Source: Prevotella sp. CAG:732
Lineage (GTDB): Bacteria; Bacteroidota; Bacteroidia; Bacteroidales; Bacteroidaceae
Direction of reading: 5' to 3'
NCBI GenBank assembly: GCA_000436035.1
Contig: FR893238.1
Location: 1-7,525 of the forward strand
Length of the DNA stretch: 7,525 nucleotides
The notes below the pieces were generated by a model. That model was not told the origin of the DNA. It ran no database searches and saw only the letters and a program-made list of their open reading frames with translations. Shown here one piece after another: positions 1-6,313 of the stretch (within the stretch, counting starts at the first letter, position 1; every line of letters starts with the position of its first letter). A program made the position numbers and the translations under genes.

Positions 1-2
1 AG

Positions 3-65
3 ATTAGCATAGTTGTTAAACTTTGGATTCGCAATAAGAAATTATTGGAGGAAGCTTATGCCTAA
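3..65 (+). CDS. Possible 3' end of an upstream gene (20 codons, partial)
   Basis: An open frame enters from the left edge and ends at a TAA at 63-65. The 20 visible residues end in NKKLLEEAYA, a composition that would suit the C-terminal helix of a real protein. I do not recognise the family. The only support is an open frame running into the window edge, which could be chance over so short a distance. A second short frame (58-129) starts inside its last codons. Confidence 0.25.
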   Translation: MSIVVKLWIRNKKLLEEAYA

Positions 66-129
66 GTATTTTGATTTGTTTATGAAGTGGTCTGAGATGA
101 GTAACAACGGCTTTTATGGTGAAAAATAA
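58..129 (+). CDS. Possible 23-aa small ORF, unknown
   Basis: ATG at 58 is preceded by GGAGG at 47-51 with a six-base spacer, which is unusual here because most genes in the window lack such a site. It encodes 23 residues, starting MPKYFDLFMKW and ending at TAA 127-129. The start overlaps the stop of the 3-65 frame (ATGCCTAA), as in translational coupling. The same frame is open upstream to base 13, so it could also be the frameshifted remnant of a longer gene. There is no recognisable domain. The GGAGG site may be coincidental. Confidence 0.2.
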   Translation: MPKYFDLFMKWSEMSNNGFYGEK

Positions 130-188
130 GGGGGCGTAATATACATAAAAGGTGTGTCCACCCATCGCTCAAAAAGATAAAGATTACC

Positions 189-227
189 AAATTATACCCT
201 AGGGTATAATACCTTTGGGTATAATTT
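189..227. repeat. Palindrome plus outer inverted repeat; possible terminator or operator
   Basis: Bases 191-210 (ATTATACCCTAGGGTATAAT) form a perfect 20-bp palindrome. A second copy of the right arm (GGGTATAATTT, 217-227) pairs perfectly over 11 bp with 189-199, so two alternative stems share one left arm. The dyad lies 26-64 bases past the protease stop codon on the minus strand. It is followed on the plus side by a T run (232-237) and on the minus side by T-rich sequence. A bidirectional terminator is the simplest reading. The perfect palindrome could equally be a protein-binding site. Confidence 0.5.
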
Positions 228-252
228 AGTATTTTTTGCACCCAAACTTCCA

Positions 253-2421
253 CTATCGAATCACGACCTTCTTGATGGTTCCATCCGCATAACGGGCGAG
301 ATAGATACCTGGAGATGGAGCTGTCACCTGGACGCCACCCAAGGTGTAATAAGCTACGATGGACGAAGAGCGAGAAGCAGAAATCTCTTGGATACCAGAT
401 GTGGACGCATCGGTCACCTTCACTTCGTCCAAAAAGAAACGACCACTCCCTGCCGTAAAGGTCACCTTTACATTACCAGTAGCAGTAATCTTGACGTCAT
501 AGTCTGTCCACGCACCCCTCGTCATCGTGACAGAAGACTGAGATAGCGTACCATTCGACACTGACAGTTTCAGGTTTGTACCATCCTTGCTTCCATCCCA
601 TCTTGCAGCCTTGAAGGTAAGGATGGCAGAGCCATTGACGGTGAATGAAGGAGATGTGATATTGCCAGCAGTTCCCGACTTACCTAGGCGAACACATTTA
701 TTTGCTTCATAAATGGTGCTGGTGCTAGTCCACCCAACCACATCATAATTATCCTTAGATGCAGTAGCACCAGCTATGTTTCCACTAAATTTACCATCAT
801 TGCCACCAGTTCCAGTACACTTATTGAATGATTCATGAAGCATCGTAGAACCTGAAGGAGTCACAGGCGTATCTGGATTTTCTTCTTGCACATCTTTAGA
901 CAAGGTGAAAGAAGCCGTACCATCTGAAGCGATGGCGATGTCCTTGATAGCCACATGCATATACTTGCTTCCATCGCTATTCGCATTATATAAGGTGGAA
1001 GCAGGACTGGAAGTCTTTGTCAAAGTATTGTTGCTTCTATAGGGATACAAATCACTTGAATCACCATAATCAGAAGAAGAGTTACCTGCACGGAAGATAG
1101 TAAGCCTCTGGTGGTCGTTCGTCTTTGTATTTCCGTTTGCATCCTCATACTTCCCGGAGGTATTAGGCATGTTCCAATCCCAAATGTCAGCATCATAATC
1201 CACATGAGTAATCATCAAGCCTGAGGCAGGCAAATAGGAATCCCATCCTGTCTTCTGACGATTCTCCAAGATATAGTATTCGTCTTTATGTCCCTTGTTC
1301 TTGATGATATAGGCATCTCCATCTGCACTCATCGGCTGTACGCCTACTATGGAAGTCTCCTGCTCAATATTCGTCATATCTTTGAGAGTGAGCCAGCCGC
1401 ACTCAGCTTTCTCGTAAGCCGAATAACCTGCTGGGCATTTGCTATCTCCATTATAGCTGCCAGAGCACATCAAGTCGAAATCCCCCATACCAAACCAGCC
1501 TGCATAGCCTGTATCATAAAGGTCGGGGAAGCCCATGCAATGAGAGAACTCATGACAGAATGTACCGATTCCATCAAGATTGCCATCACCATTCAATTCG
1601 CTACTACAAGCGTAAGTATCCACCGTTACGCCATCCAATGAGAGTGACTTTCCATAATCGGAAGCAGAAAGATAGTGCATGTGAGGCCAAACGGTATCGT
1701 GATCTTTATCATAGCTTGCCTCGCCATGCCCTGCATAGAGCACGAACACTTGATCCACCTCGCCGTCGCCATCCCAATCATACTTCGAGAAGTCAGTTCC
1801 ATGTTCATGTGCCCAAAGACAAGCCTCAGCCACCATCTGACCAGCTCTCACATCATTGTCATTGGAATTTTTTCCATAATAAGCATAAGTATGCTGAAGT
1901 TGACAGATGCCAGCCACATCGAAGTCTAGTTCGAACAGTCCGTGGCTCTGAGCCTTGAAATAATCCTTGATGGAGCCTCTAAAATTATTGCCCGAATAGT
2001 TTTCGTCATTGGCAATGCGCTCATACAAGGCTAAATCATGACCACTTTTGAACTTAGAGTTAGTAAACTCAGCCAAGATAACCAAGCCTTTCTTGGTACC
2101 TTGGAACACATTGCTCGCCTGAGCCTTTCTGAGCATCCTCTTCTGTCGTCCTTGCGCTTGTGCCCTGCGAACAGCAGCCCTTCTCTGGGCTGTCACCTCA
2201 TCCGTCATCTTGCGATAAAGACCGGTGGATTCATCCTGTACATACTTTGTACCATCCTCTGATACATAATAATGCAAGAACTCATCGCCTACTAGCTGAG
2301 CCTTGACTTCGGTTCCATCCACTAAGGACAAGGAACACCAAACGCCTCGTTTGGCAGGCACAGCCCATACGGACAGAACCAAGCACAACAAGGCGTTCAA
2401 AATGAATATTCTCTGTTTCAT
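253..2421 (-). CDS. Secreted M6-family metalloprotease with T9SS sorting domain
   Basis: The product is a 722-residue secreted zinc protease, probably digesting extracellular protein. I start at ATG 2421, because a signal peptide (MKQRIFILNALLCLVLSVWA) begins exactly there. The longer frame opens at TTG 2445 and would bury it. In order: signal peptide, about 1-22; a propeptide rich in Arg, Ala and Gln, about 25-104; the M6 catalytic domain, about 108-515; a beta-sandwich module, about 524-672; and a C-terminal domain, about 676-722. The motif HEFSHCMGFPD at 290-300 gives zinc ligands H290, H294 and D300 and catalytic E291, with a Met-turn-like DLM at 316-318. An Asp-rich DxDGDGxxD loop at 215-223 resembles a calcium site. 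The C-terminus, with GIYLARYADGT then KKVVIR, matches type A T9SS sorting domains. The start lies 64 bases after xpt and I see no clear promoter, so read-through from xpt is possible. Confidence 0.92.
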   Translation of the reverse strand: MKQRIFILNALLCLVLSVWAVPAKRGVWCSLSLVDGTEVKAQLVGDEFLHYYVSEDGTKYVQDESTGLYRKMTDEVTAQRRAAVRRAQAQGRQKRMLRKAQASNVFQGTKKGLVILAEFTNSKFKSGHDLALYERIANDENYSGNNFRGSIKDYFKAQSHGLFELDFDVAGICQLQHTYAYYGKNSNDNDVRAGQMVAEACLWAHEHGTDFSKYDWDGDGEVDQVFVLYAGHGEASYDKDHDTVWPHMHYLSASDYGKSLSLDGVTVDTYACSSELNGDGNLDGIGTFCHEFSHCMGFPDLYDTGYAGWFGMGDFDLMCSGSYNGDSKCPAGYSAYEKAECGWLTLKDMTNIEQETSIVGVQPMSADGDAYIIKNKGHKDEYYILENRQKTGWDSYLPASGLMITHVDYDADIWDWNMPNTSGKYEDANGNTKTNDHQRLTIFRAGNSSSDYGDSSDLYPYRSNNTLTKTSSPASTLYNANSDGSKYMHVAIKDIAIASDGTASFTLSKDVQEENPDTPVTPSGSTMLHESFNKCTGTGGNDGKFSGNIAGATASKDNYDVVGWTSTSTIYEANKCVRLGKSGTAGNITSPSFTVNGSAILTFKAARWDGSKDGTNLKLSVSNGTLSQSSVTMTRGAWTDYDVKITATGNVKVTFTAGSGRFFLDEVKVTDASTSGIQEISASRSSSIVAYYTLGGVQVTAPSPGIYLARYADGTIKKVVIR

Positions 2422-2485
2422 ATTCCAATCATTAAAATATTTCAACAGTCCTATTCCATATTATATATATATGTAGAATCTGACT

Positions 2486-3052
2486 TTATTTCAAGACAAT
2501 CTTGCAGTCGTCCAAGCTCTCCACGGTGGCAAGAGCCTCATAGCGCATTCCCTGTGCACGCAAGAAGTCGCCACCATGCTGGAATGCCTTCTCGATGATG
2601 AAGCCCATCGCCTCTATCTTGGCACCTGCCTGCTCACAAAGATCCATCACACCCTTGGAGGCATTACCATTGGCGAGGAAGTCGTCGATGAAGATGACAT
2701 GGTCATCAGGAGTCAGATAGCTGTTGCTGACACATACCGTATAATCACGGTCCTTGGTAAAGGAGTGAACGACTGATGTGATCATGCCCTCCATGGTCTT
2801 AGGTTGTTTTTTCTTGACGAAGACCACAGGCAAGTTGGTCAGGTAACCCACCATGATGGCAGGAGCGATGCCAGAAGCCTCGATGGTGACAATCTTGTTG
2901 TACTTGATGTCCTTGAAAAGACGTACAAACTCCTTAGCCAAATCCATCATCAAGATAGGGTCCATCTGATGATTCACAAAGCTATCCACCTTCAAAATAC
3001 CACCAGGAAAGCAACGGCCTTCCTTCATGATTCTTTCTTTTAATAAATCCAT
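2486..3052 (-). CDS. xpt: Xanthine phosphoribosyltransferase
   Basis: This cytosolic enzyme converts xanthine and PRPP to XMP and pyrophosphate in purine salvage. The 188 residues match the Bacillus subtilis Xpt family (194 aa) along their whole length. KVDSFVNHQMDP (21-32) is the characteristic N-terminal base-pocket region, and IEASGIAPA (57-65) is the conserved core strand and loop. VIFIDDFLANGNA (119-131) is the PRPP-binding motif, with the acidic pair D123/D124. IIEKAF (152-157) and the C-terminal strand are also present, and no key residue is missing. It starts at ATG 3052 without a Shine-Dalgarno site, 58 bases after the permease stop. The same pairing occurs, in the reverse order, in the B. 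subtilis xpt-pbuX operon. No promoter motif was seen in the gap, so it is probably co-transcribed with the permease. Confidence 0.95.
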   Translation of the reverse strand: MDLLKERIMKEGRCFPGGILKVDSFVNHQMDPILMMDLAKEFVRLFKDIKYNKIVTIEASGIAPAIMVGYLTNLPVVFVKKKQPKTMEGMITSVVHSFTKDRDYTVCVSNSYLTPDDHVIFIDDFLANGNASKGVMDLCEQAGAKIEAMGFIIEKAFQHGGDFLRAQGMRYEALATVESLDDCKIVLK

Positions 3053-3094
3053 TTTTACTTGAATTATATTGTTCTTTTGATTTGATTTACTGAT

Positions 3095-3109
3095 CCAAAC
3101 TCCTTTTGG
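3095..3109 (-). other. Small hairpin just after the permease stop
   Basis: The arms CCAAA (3095-3099) and TTTGG (3105-3109) enclose a five-base loop, one base after the permease stop codon in its reading direction. A five-pair stem without a following U tract is too weak for a convincing terminator. It might mark an RNA processing site between permease and xpt, or it may be chance. Confidence 0.25.
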
Positions 3110-3110
3110 C

Positions 3111-4415
3111 TTACTTATCCAAGCTCTTTGGCAAGACCAAGTTGAGTACGACTGCCAGCAAGAAGACCACAGCCACGCAGTTGTCGGCGAAGACGGTGCG
3201 CACTATCTCTGGGAAGATGGCAAACATGCCCGTAGCCTGGGTAAAGCCGAGACCGACACTGAGCGAGAGACTCACAATGACCATGTTGCGCTGTGAGAAT
3301 CCGCTGCGAGCCATCATACCGAAGCCGGCGAAGAGGATGCTACCAAACATCATGATAGTACAGCCACCCAAGACTGCTTGAGGTATCGTGGTCAACACAT
3401 AGCCTATGGCTGGGAACACACCACCGATAATCATGATGATGGCACCCATGGCAATAGTAAAACGATTGACCACACCCGACATCGCTGCCAAACCTACGTT
3501 CTGGCTGAACGAAGTGATAGGTGTACAACCGAAGAGGCCCGATACGGAACTGACGAAACCATCGCAGCAAACTGCCGAACCCATCTCCTTGGTCTGAGGG
3601 TCACGCTTCAAGGCACTGTTGCAAAGAGCAGAAGTATCGCCAATCGTCTCAGTAGCAGACACGAGATAGACTGCGATGACCGAGAAGATGGCACCGACAT
3701 TAATTTCTGGAGTAAAAGGCAAGAGATGTGGCAAAGCAATAAAGGAAAGGTTTGAGAGGCCACTGAAATCAACCATTCCCATGCAACAAGCGAGCACATA
3801 GCCCACAATCAGTCCGACAAGCACGGAGAGAGAACGAAGGAATCCCTTCGCAAAAATCTGACAAAGAAGACACGCCAACAGGGTAACAGTACCCACAATC
3901 CAGTTGTTCATACTGCCGAAGTCGGCTGCGCCCTGACCGCCCGCAAAGGAGTTGGCGCCAATAGGAAGGAGCGAGAATCCTATGGCTGTCACCACCGTAG
4001 CTGCCACCACATGAGGAATGAGCTTAATCCAATACTTGGCGAAAAGACCAAGCGTACCCTCCACAAGACCGCCGATGATGACCGCTCCCATGAGCACTCC
4101 CATGCCCTTGGCAGCCGCAATGCTGATGGCTAGCGAGAGGAAGGTGAACGAGATACCCATCACGATAGGCAGGCGAGAACCGATGCGCCATACAGGATAA
4201 AGCTGCACCAAGGTGCCGACACCGGCAATAATCATACAGTTTTGGATGAGCACAGCACTGACAGAGCTGTCTAGTCCGACCGCTCCTGCGAGAATCATGA
4301 TAGGAGCGATGTTGCTTACAAACATGGCCAAGACATGCTGAAGGCCAAATGGGAGTGCTTTTCCGACGGGCACTCTTCCGTCCAGTTTGTAGAGATTTTC
4401 TATTGACTGTTCCAT
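3111..4415 (-). CDS. pbuX: NCS2-family purine (probably xanthine) permease
   Basis: This inner-membrane nucleobase:cation symporter of the NCS2/NAT family has 434 residues, the usual length, with hydrophobic segments throughout (about 14 expected for the family). GLQHVLAMF near residue 24, with H27, is the TM1 signature. ATETIGDTSAL carries the conserved TM8 glutamate E256. SQNVGLAAMSG, with Q305/N306, is the TM10 NAT signature. Xanthine is the most likely substrate because xpt follows directly and the SQNVGLAAMSG context resembles PbuX. Uracil or urate cannot be excluded from sequence alone. I start at ATG 4415 (MEQSIENLYKLDGR). The open frame extends to 4544, but a TACTTTTG promoter element lies inside that extension. 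The leader would be only about 40 bases, with no Shine-Dalgarno site and no room for a purine riboswitch. Confidence 0.92.
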   Translation of the reverse strand: MEQSIENLYKLDGRVPVGKALPFGLQHVLAMFVSNIAPIMILAGAVGLDSSVSAVLIQNCMIIAGVGTLVQLYPVWRIGSRLPIVMGISFTFLSLAISIAAAKGMGVLMGAVIIGGLVEGTLGLFAKYWIKLIPHVVAATVVTAIGFSLLPIGANSFAGGQGAADFGSMNNWIVGTVTLLACLLCQIFAKGFLRSLSVLVGLIVGYVLACCMGMVDFSGLSNLSFIALPHLLPFTPEINVGAIFSVIAVYLVSATETIGDTSALCNSALKRDPQTKEMGSAVCCDGFVSSVSGLFGCTPITSFSQNVGLAAMSGVVNRFTIAMGAIIMIIGGVFPAIGYVLTTIPQAVLGGCTIMMFGSILFAGFGMMARSGFSQRNMVIVSLSLSVGLGFTQATGMFAIFPEIVRTVFADNCVAVVFLLAVVLNLVLPKSLDK

Positions 4416-4457
4416 TGTCGAATATTGAGAATTTAATATAATTTCCGAATATTGCGA

Positions 4458-4465
4458 CAAAAGTA
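4458..4465 (-). promoter_or_regulatory. Probable promoter -7 element for the permease-xpt unit
   Basis: Read on the minus strand, TACTTTTG matches the Bacteroidota TAnnTTTG element exactly, 42 bases before the permease ATG. The expected -33 TTTG is poor: only TTA at 4490-4488, spaced 22 bases. The site also argues against a permease start further upstream. Confidence 0.55.
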
Positions 4466-4500
4466 CAAATAAAATCTGAGATATTCGTAACTTTCTTGAA

Positions 4501-4600
4501 ATAATTAGTAGATGAATACTACAATTCTTTTGGACTTTTGACATATTTTTATTACTTTTGCAATGAAATTCTGGGGCAATCTTACTATAATTAGTAGTAA
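4501..4600 (+). repeat. Direct repeat ATAATTAGTAG flanking the hydrolase promoter, plus a local dyad
   Basis: The 11-base sequence ATAATTAGTAG occurs at 4501-4511 and 4587-4597, on either side of the plus-strand promoter at 4529-4560. The second copy is part of an inverted repeat, TTACTA (4582-4587) and TAGTAA (4595-4600). The first is followed by TACTAC (4517-4522), which also pairs in part with its own GTAG. Paired sites around a promoter suggest an operator, but AT richness raises the chance rate. Confidence 0.4.
4529..4560 (+). promoter_or_regulatory. Bacteroidota-type promoter for the hydrolase-nucleotidase fusion gene
   Basis: TTTG at 4529-4532 and TACTTTTG at 4553-4560 are separated by 20 bases, the textbook -33/-7 arrangement for the Bacteroidota primary sigma factor. 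Transcription would begin near 4565-4568, giving a leader of roughly 105 bases before ATG 4672. Confidence 0.7.
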
Positions 4601-4603
4601 AGA

Positions 4604-4663
4604 GTATTCATAAAGAATAAACGTGTATTCATAAAGTAACAAAAAGAAGGACTTATAAAGTAA
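4604..4663 (+). repeat. Tandem imperfect repeats in the 5' leader of the fusion gene
   Basis: GTATTCATAAAG occurs identically at 4604-4615 and 4625-4636, a 21-base period. A third, partial unit (ATAAAGTAA, 4655-4663) repeats the end of the second unit, where 4631-4639 is identical. The array lies in the predicted untranslated leader, ending eight bases before the ATG. It could bind a regulator or influence translation initiation. Slippage in AT-rich DNA is the plain alternative. Confidence 0.5.
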
Positions 4664-4671
4664 TAAAAAAG

Positions 4672-5661
4672 ATGGAAAATCCATATATCACTCAATTCCC
4701 CGACTTGATGTCGGGCAAGAAAATCATGTATGTTCACGGTTTCCTCTCCTCTGGTCAGAGTGGAACGGTGAAGATGTTGCAAGAACTGATGCCTAACGCC
4801 ACCCTCGTAGCTGAGGACATCCCTGTGCATCCTGAGGAAGCGATGGAGATGCTCCACAAGATGCAAGAGACGGAGAAGCCTGACCTCATCATCGGTACTT
4901 CCATGGGAGGTATGTACACCGAGATGCTCCGTGGCACCGACCGCATCCTCGTCAACCCTGCCTTCGAGATGGGCGACACGATGAGCAGCATGACGGGCAA
5001 GCAGGTGTTTCAGAACCCGCGCAAGGATGGTGTGCAAGAGCTGATGGTGACGAAGGGACTCATCAAGGAATACCGAGACATCACCACCCATTGTTTCCAA
5101 GACATCACCCCTGAGGAACAAGACAGAGTGTATGGTCTCTTCGGCGACAAAGACCCAGTGGTGCATACCTTCGACATCTTCCATGAGCATTATCCGAATG
5201 CCATCCGATTCCATGGCGAGCATCGTCTCATCGACAAGGTTGCCTTCCACTACCTCTGTCCTATCATCCGTTGGATAGACGACAAGCAGAATGGCAAGGA
5301 GCGTCCTATCGTGTATATCGACTTCGATGCCTTGCACGATAGTTACATGAAGGCTACAAGCAGCATGCACAAGGCCTACGAGATGCTCATACAATATTAT
5401 AATGTATATATCGTAGCCTCAGCACCTACCAACGACCATGAGTATATGGCGAAGGTGCAGACGTGGGTAGAGGAATACCTCTCAACCCCTGCCTACAACC
5501 ATATCCTCTTCACCAACCAGAAGCAGTTGCTCTATGGTGACTACTTCATCGACCCTAAGCCTTGCGATGGTTTCATGGGTACGAGCATCGAATACGGAAG
5601 CGATGATTTCAAGACTTTCGAGGAGATCATCACCTTCTTCGAGAGATTGGGAGGACAGTAA
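4672..5661 (+). CDS. YqiA/YcfP-type alpha/beta hydrolase fused to an NT5C-like 5'-nucleotidase (HAD) domain
   Basis: This 329-residue cytosolic protein has two enzyme-like halves. Residues about 17-203 are a YqiA/YcfP esterase. They contain YVHGFLSSGQSGT (20-32; HGF near the oxyanion hole), GTSMGG (75-80; nucleophile S77), GDKD (158-161; probable catalytic acid) and H184 in GEHRL. Family members cleave acyl esters; the natural substrate is unknown. Residues about 211-326 resemble NT5C-type 5'(3')-deoxyribonucleotidases. They contain DFD (217-219; HAD motif I), VASAP (248-252; motif II, S250), KVQTWVEEYL (261-270), K284 (motif III) and GDYFIDPKP (289-297; motif IV), then a C-terminal segment like the family's. 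The usual second Asp of motif IV is Pro295, so phosphatase activity is uncertain. There is no signal peptide or membrane segment. A single-domain YqiA is about 190 residues, so this is a real fusion without an internal stop. Its function in the purine locus is unproven. Confidence 0.88.
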   Translation: MENPYITQFPDLMSGKKIMYVHGFLSSGQSGTVKMLQELMPNATLVAEDIPVHPEEAMEMLHKMQETEKPDLIIGTSMGGMYTEMLRGTDRILVNPAFEMGDTMSSMTGKQVFQNPRKDGVQELMVTKGLIKEYRDITTHCFQDITPEEQDRVYGLFGDKDPVVHTFDIFHEHYPNAIRFHGEHRLIDKVAFHYLCPIIRWIDDKQNGKERPIVYIDFDALHDSYMKATSSMHKAYEMLIQYYNVYIVASAPTNDHEYMAKVQTWVEEYLSTPAYNHILFTNQKQLLYGDYFIDPKPCDGFMGTSIEYGSDDFKTFEEIITFFERLGGQ

Positions 5662-6129
5662 TTAATATTCCGTCTTGCTGGAGTTCTCTTCCCACATACG
5701 GAAGGCACCCAACGCTTCATCACGCAAGAGGGCGACCATTGGGCGATGGCGGTCTTCTATCTTTCTACCAATCTCCTCATAAATGAACTCGTCGTCGAAG
5801 CCGATCTTTGCCGCATCCTTTCGGTCGTTGGCATAATAGATTCGGTCGAGGTGCGCCCAATAGATGGCACCCAAGCACATCGGACAAGGTTCGCAAGAGG
5901 TATAAATCTCGCACCCCTCCAGGTTGAATGTCTTCAAGGCACGAGTTGCCTGACGAATGGCATTCACCTCGGCATGGGCGGTAGGGTCGTTGTCGATGGT
6001 GACGCTATTGGAAGCCTCAGCCACGATGATTCCGTTCTTGGCGATGACTGCCCCGAAAGGACCACCGCCATTCTTCACACTATTCTCGGAGAGCGCAATG
6101 GCTCTACGCATCAATTCTTCTTTTGTCAT
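5662..6129 (-). CDS. guaD: Guanine deaminase (CDA superfamily)
   Basis: This cytosolic zinc enzyme deaminates guanine to xanthine and ammonia, feeding the Xpt encoded nearby. The 155 residues match B. subtilis GuaD (156 aa) end to end. GGPFGAVI is at 22-29. DPTAHAEV (48-55) provides zinc ligand H52 and the proton shuttle E54. TSCEPCPMC (77-85) provides ligands C82 and C85. FDDEFIYEEI (111-120) is the guanine-recognition segment that separates GuaD from tRNA adenosine and cytosine deaminases. The protein ends exactly in Tyr155; in B. subtilis GuaD the terminal Tyr reaches the partner subunit's active site through domain swapping. ATG 6129 has AAGGA nine bases upstream, the best ribosome site among the larger genes. 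The stop codon directly abuts that of the convergent hydrolase gene, with no terminator between them. Confidence 0.95.
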   Translation of the reverse strand: MTKEELMRRAIALSENSVKNGGGPFGAVIAKNGIIVAEASNSVTIDNDPTAHAEVNAIRQATRALKTFNLEGCEIYTSCEPCPMCLGAIYWAHLDRIYYANDRKDAAKIGFDDEFIYEEIGRKIEDRHRPMVALLRDEALGAFRMWEENSSKTEY

Positions 6130-6170
6130 ATTTCTTTTTCCTTTTTACTTGTTAAACGAATCACATATTT

Positions 6171-6185
6171 AATCGTAAAACGATT
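6171..6185 (-). other. Small hairpin in the guaD leader
   Basis: AATCG (6171-6175) and CGATT (6181-6185) pair perfectly around a five-base loop, about 40 bases before the guaD start. A near copy of one arm (ACGAATC, 6156-6162) lies on the start-codon side. The stem is too short to name a known regulatory RNA. Confidence 0.3.
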
Positions 6186-6207
6186 CTTTATTCCCCATAT
6201 CAACAAA

Positions 6208-6214
6208 GGGGGGG
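6208..6214 (-). repeat. Seven-C homopolymer at the predicted guaD transcription start
   Basis: Seven Gs on the plus strand read as seven Cs on the minus strand, beginning three bases after the guaD -7 element and overlapping the expected start site. Such a tract can vary in length by slippage or affect the choice of start base. It is stable enough to be fortuitous. Confidence 0.4.
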
Positions 6215-6217
6215 CTA

Positions 6218-6246
6218 CAAAATTACGAAAAAGAATTGAAAGCACA
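6218..6246 (-). promoter_or_regulatory. Probable guaD promoter
   Basis: On the minus strand TTG (6246-6244) is followed after 18 bases by TAATTTTG (6225-6218), an exact TAnnTTTG match with a slightly short spacer. Transcription would begin near 6211-6214, giving a leader of about 85 bases to ATG 6129. Confidence 0.6.
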
Positions 6247-6313
6247 AGTTTTTCAAGAGAAAAAATACACTCCTCCCACCTTTCCGCCGCATTTTCTCTC
6301 GTTAATTATCCAT

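Noticed and set aside
130..188. Possible structure or promoter in the gap next to the left-edge ORFs
   Set aside because: Only a four-base GGTG/CACC pairing (around 151-162) was found, with no TAnnTTTG match. I see nothing else in this stretch.
2422..2445. TTG start for the protease, eight codons upstream
   Set aside because: The ATG at 2421 is followed immediately by a well-formed signal peptide. The extension would place polar residues ahead of it.
2458..2473. Alternating AT run between xpt and the protease
   Set aside because: It is a short TA dinucleotide tract, with no matching promoter spacing or hairpin that could be defended.
4416..4457. Guanine/xanthine riboswitch in the permease leader, expected by analogy with B. 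subtilis xpt-pbuX
   Set aside because: The predicted leader is about 40 bases, shorter than the roughly 70-base purine aptamer, and no matching three-stem layout is visible.
4416..4544. 43-residue N-terminal extension of the permease
   Set aside because: The extension contains the TACTTTTG promoter element and does not resemble NCS2 N-termini. MEQSIENLYKLDGR is a typical start for the family.
4591..5394. 267-residue open frame on the minus strand opposite the hydrolase gene
   Set aside because: It is entirely antisense to a strongly supported gene, its protein is His/Leu/Val-rich without a recognisable domain, and it contains reflections of the leader repeats.
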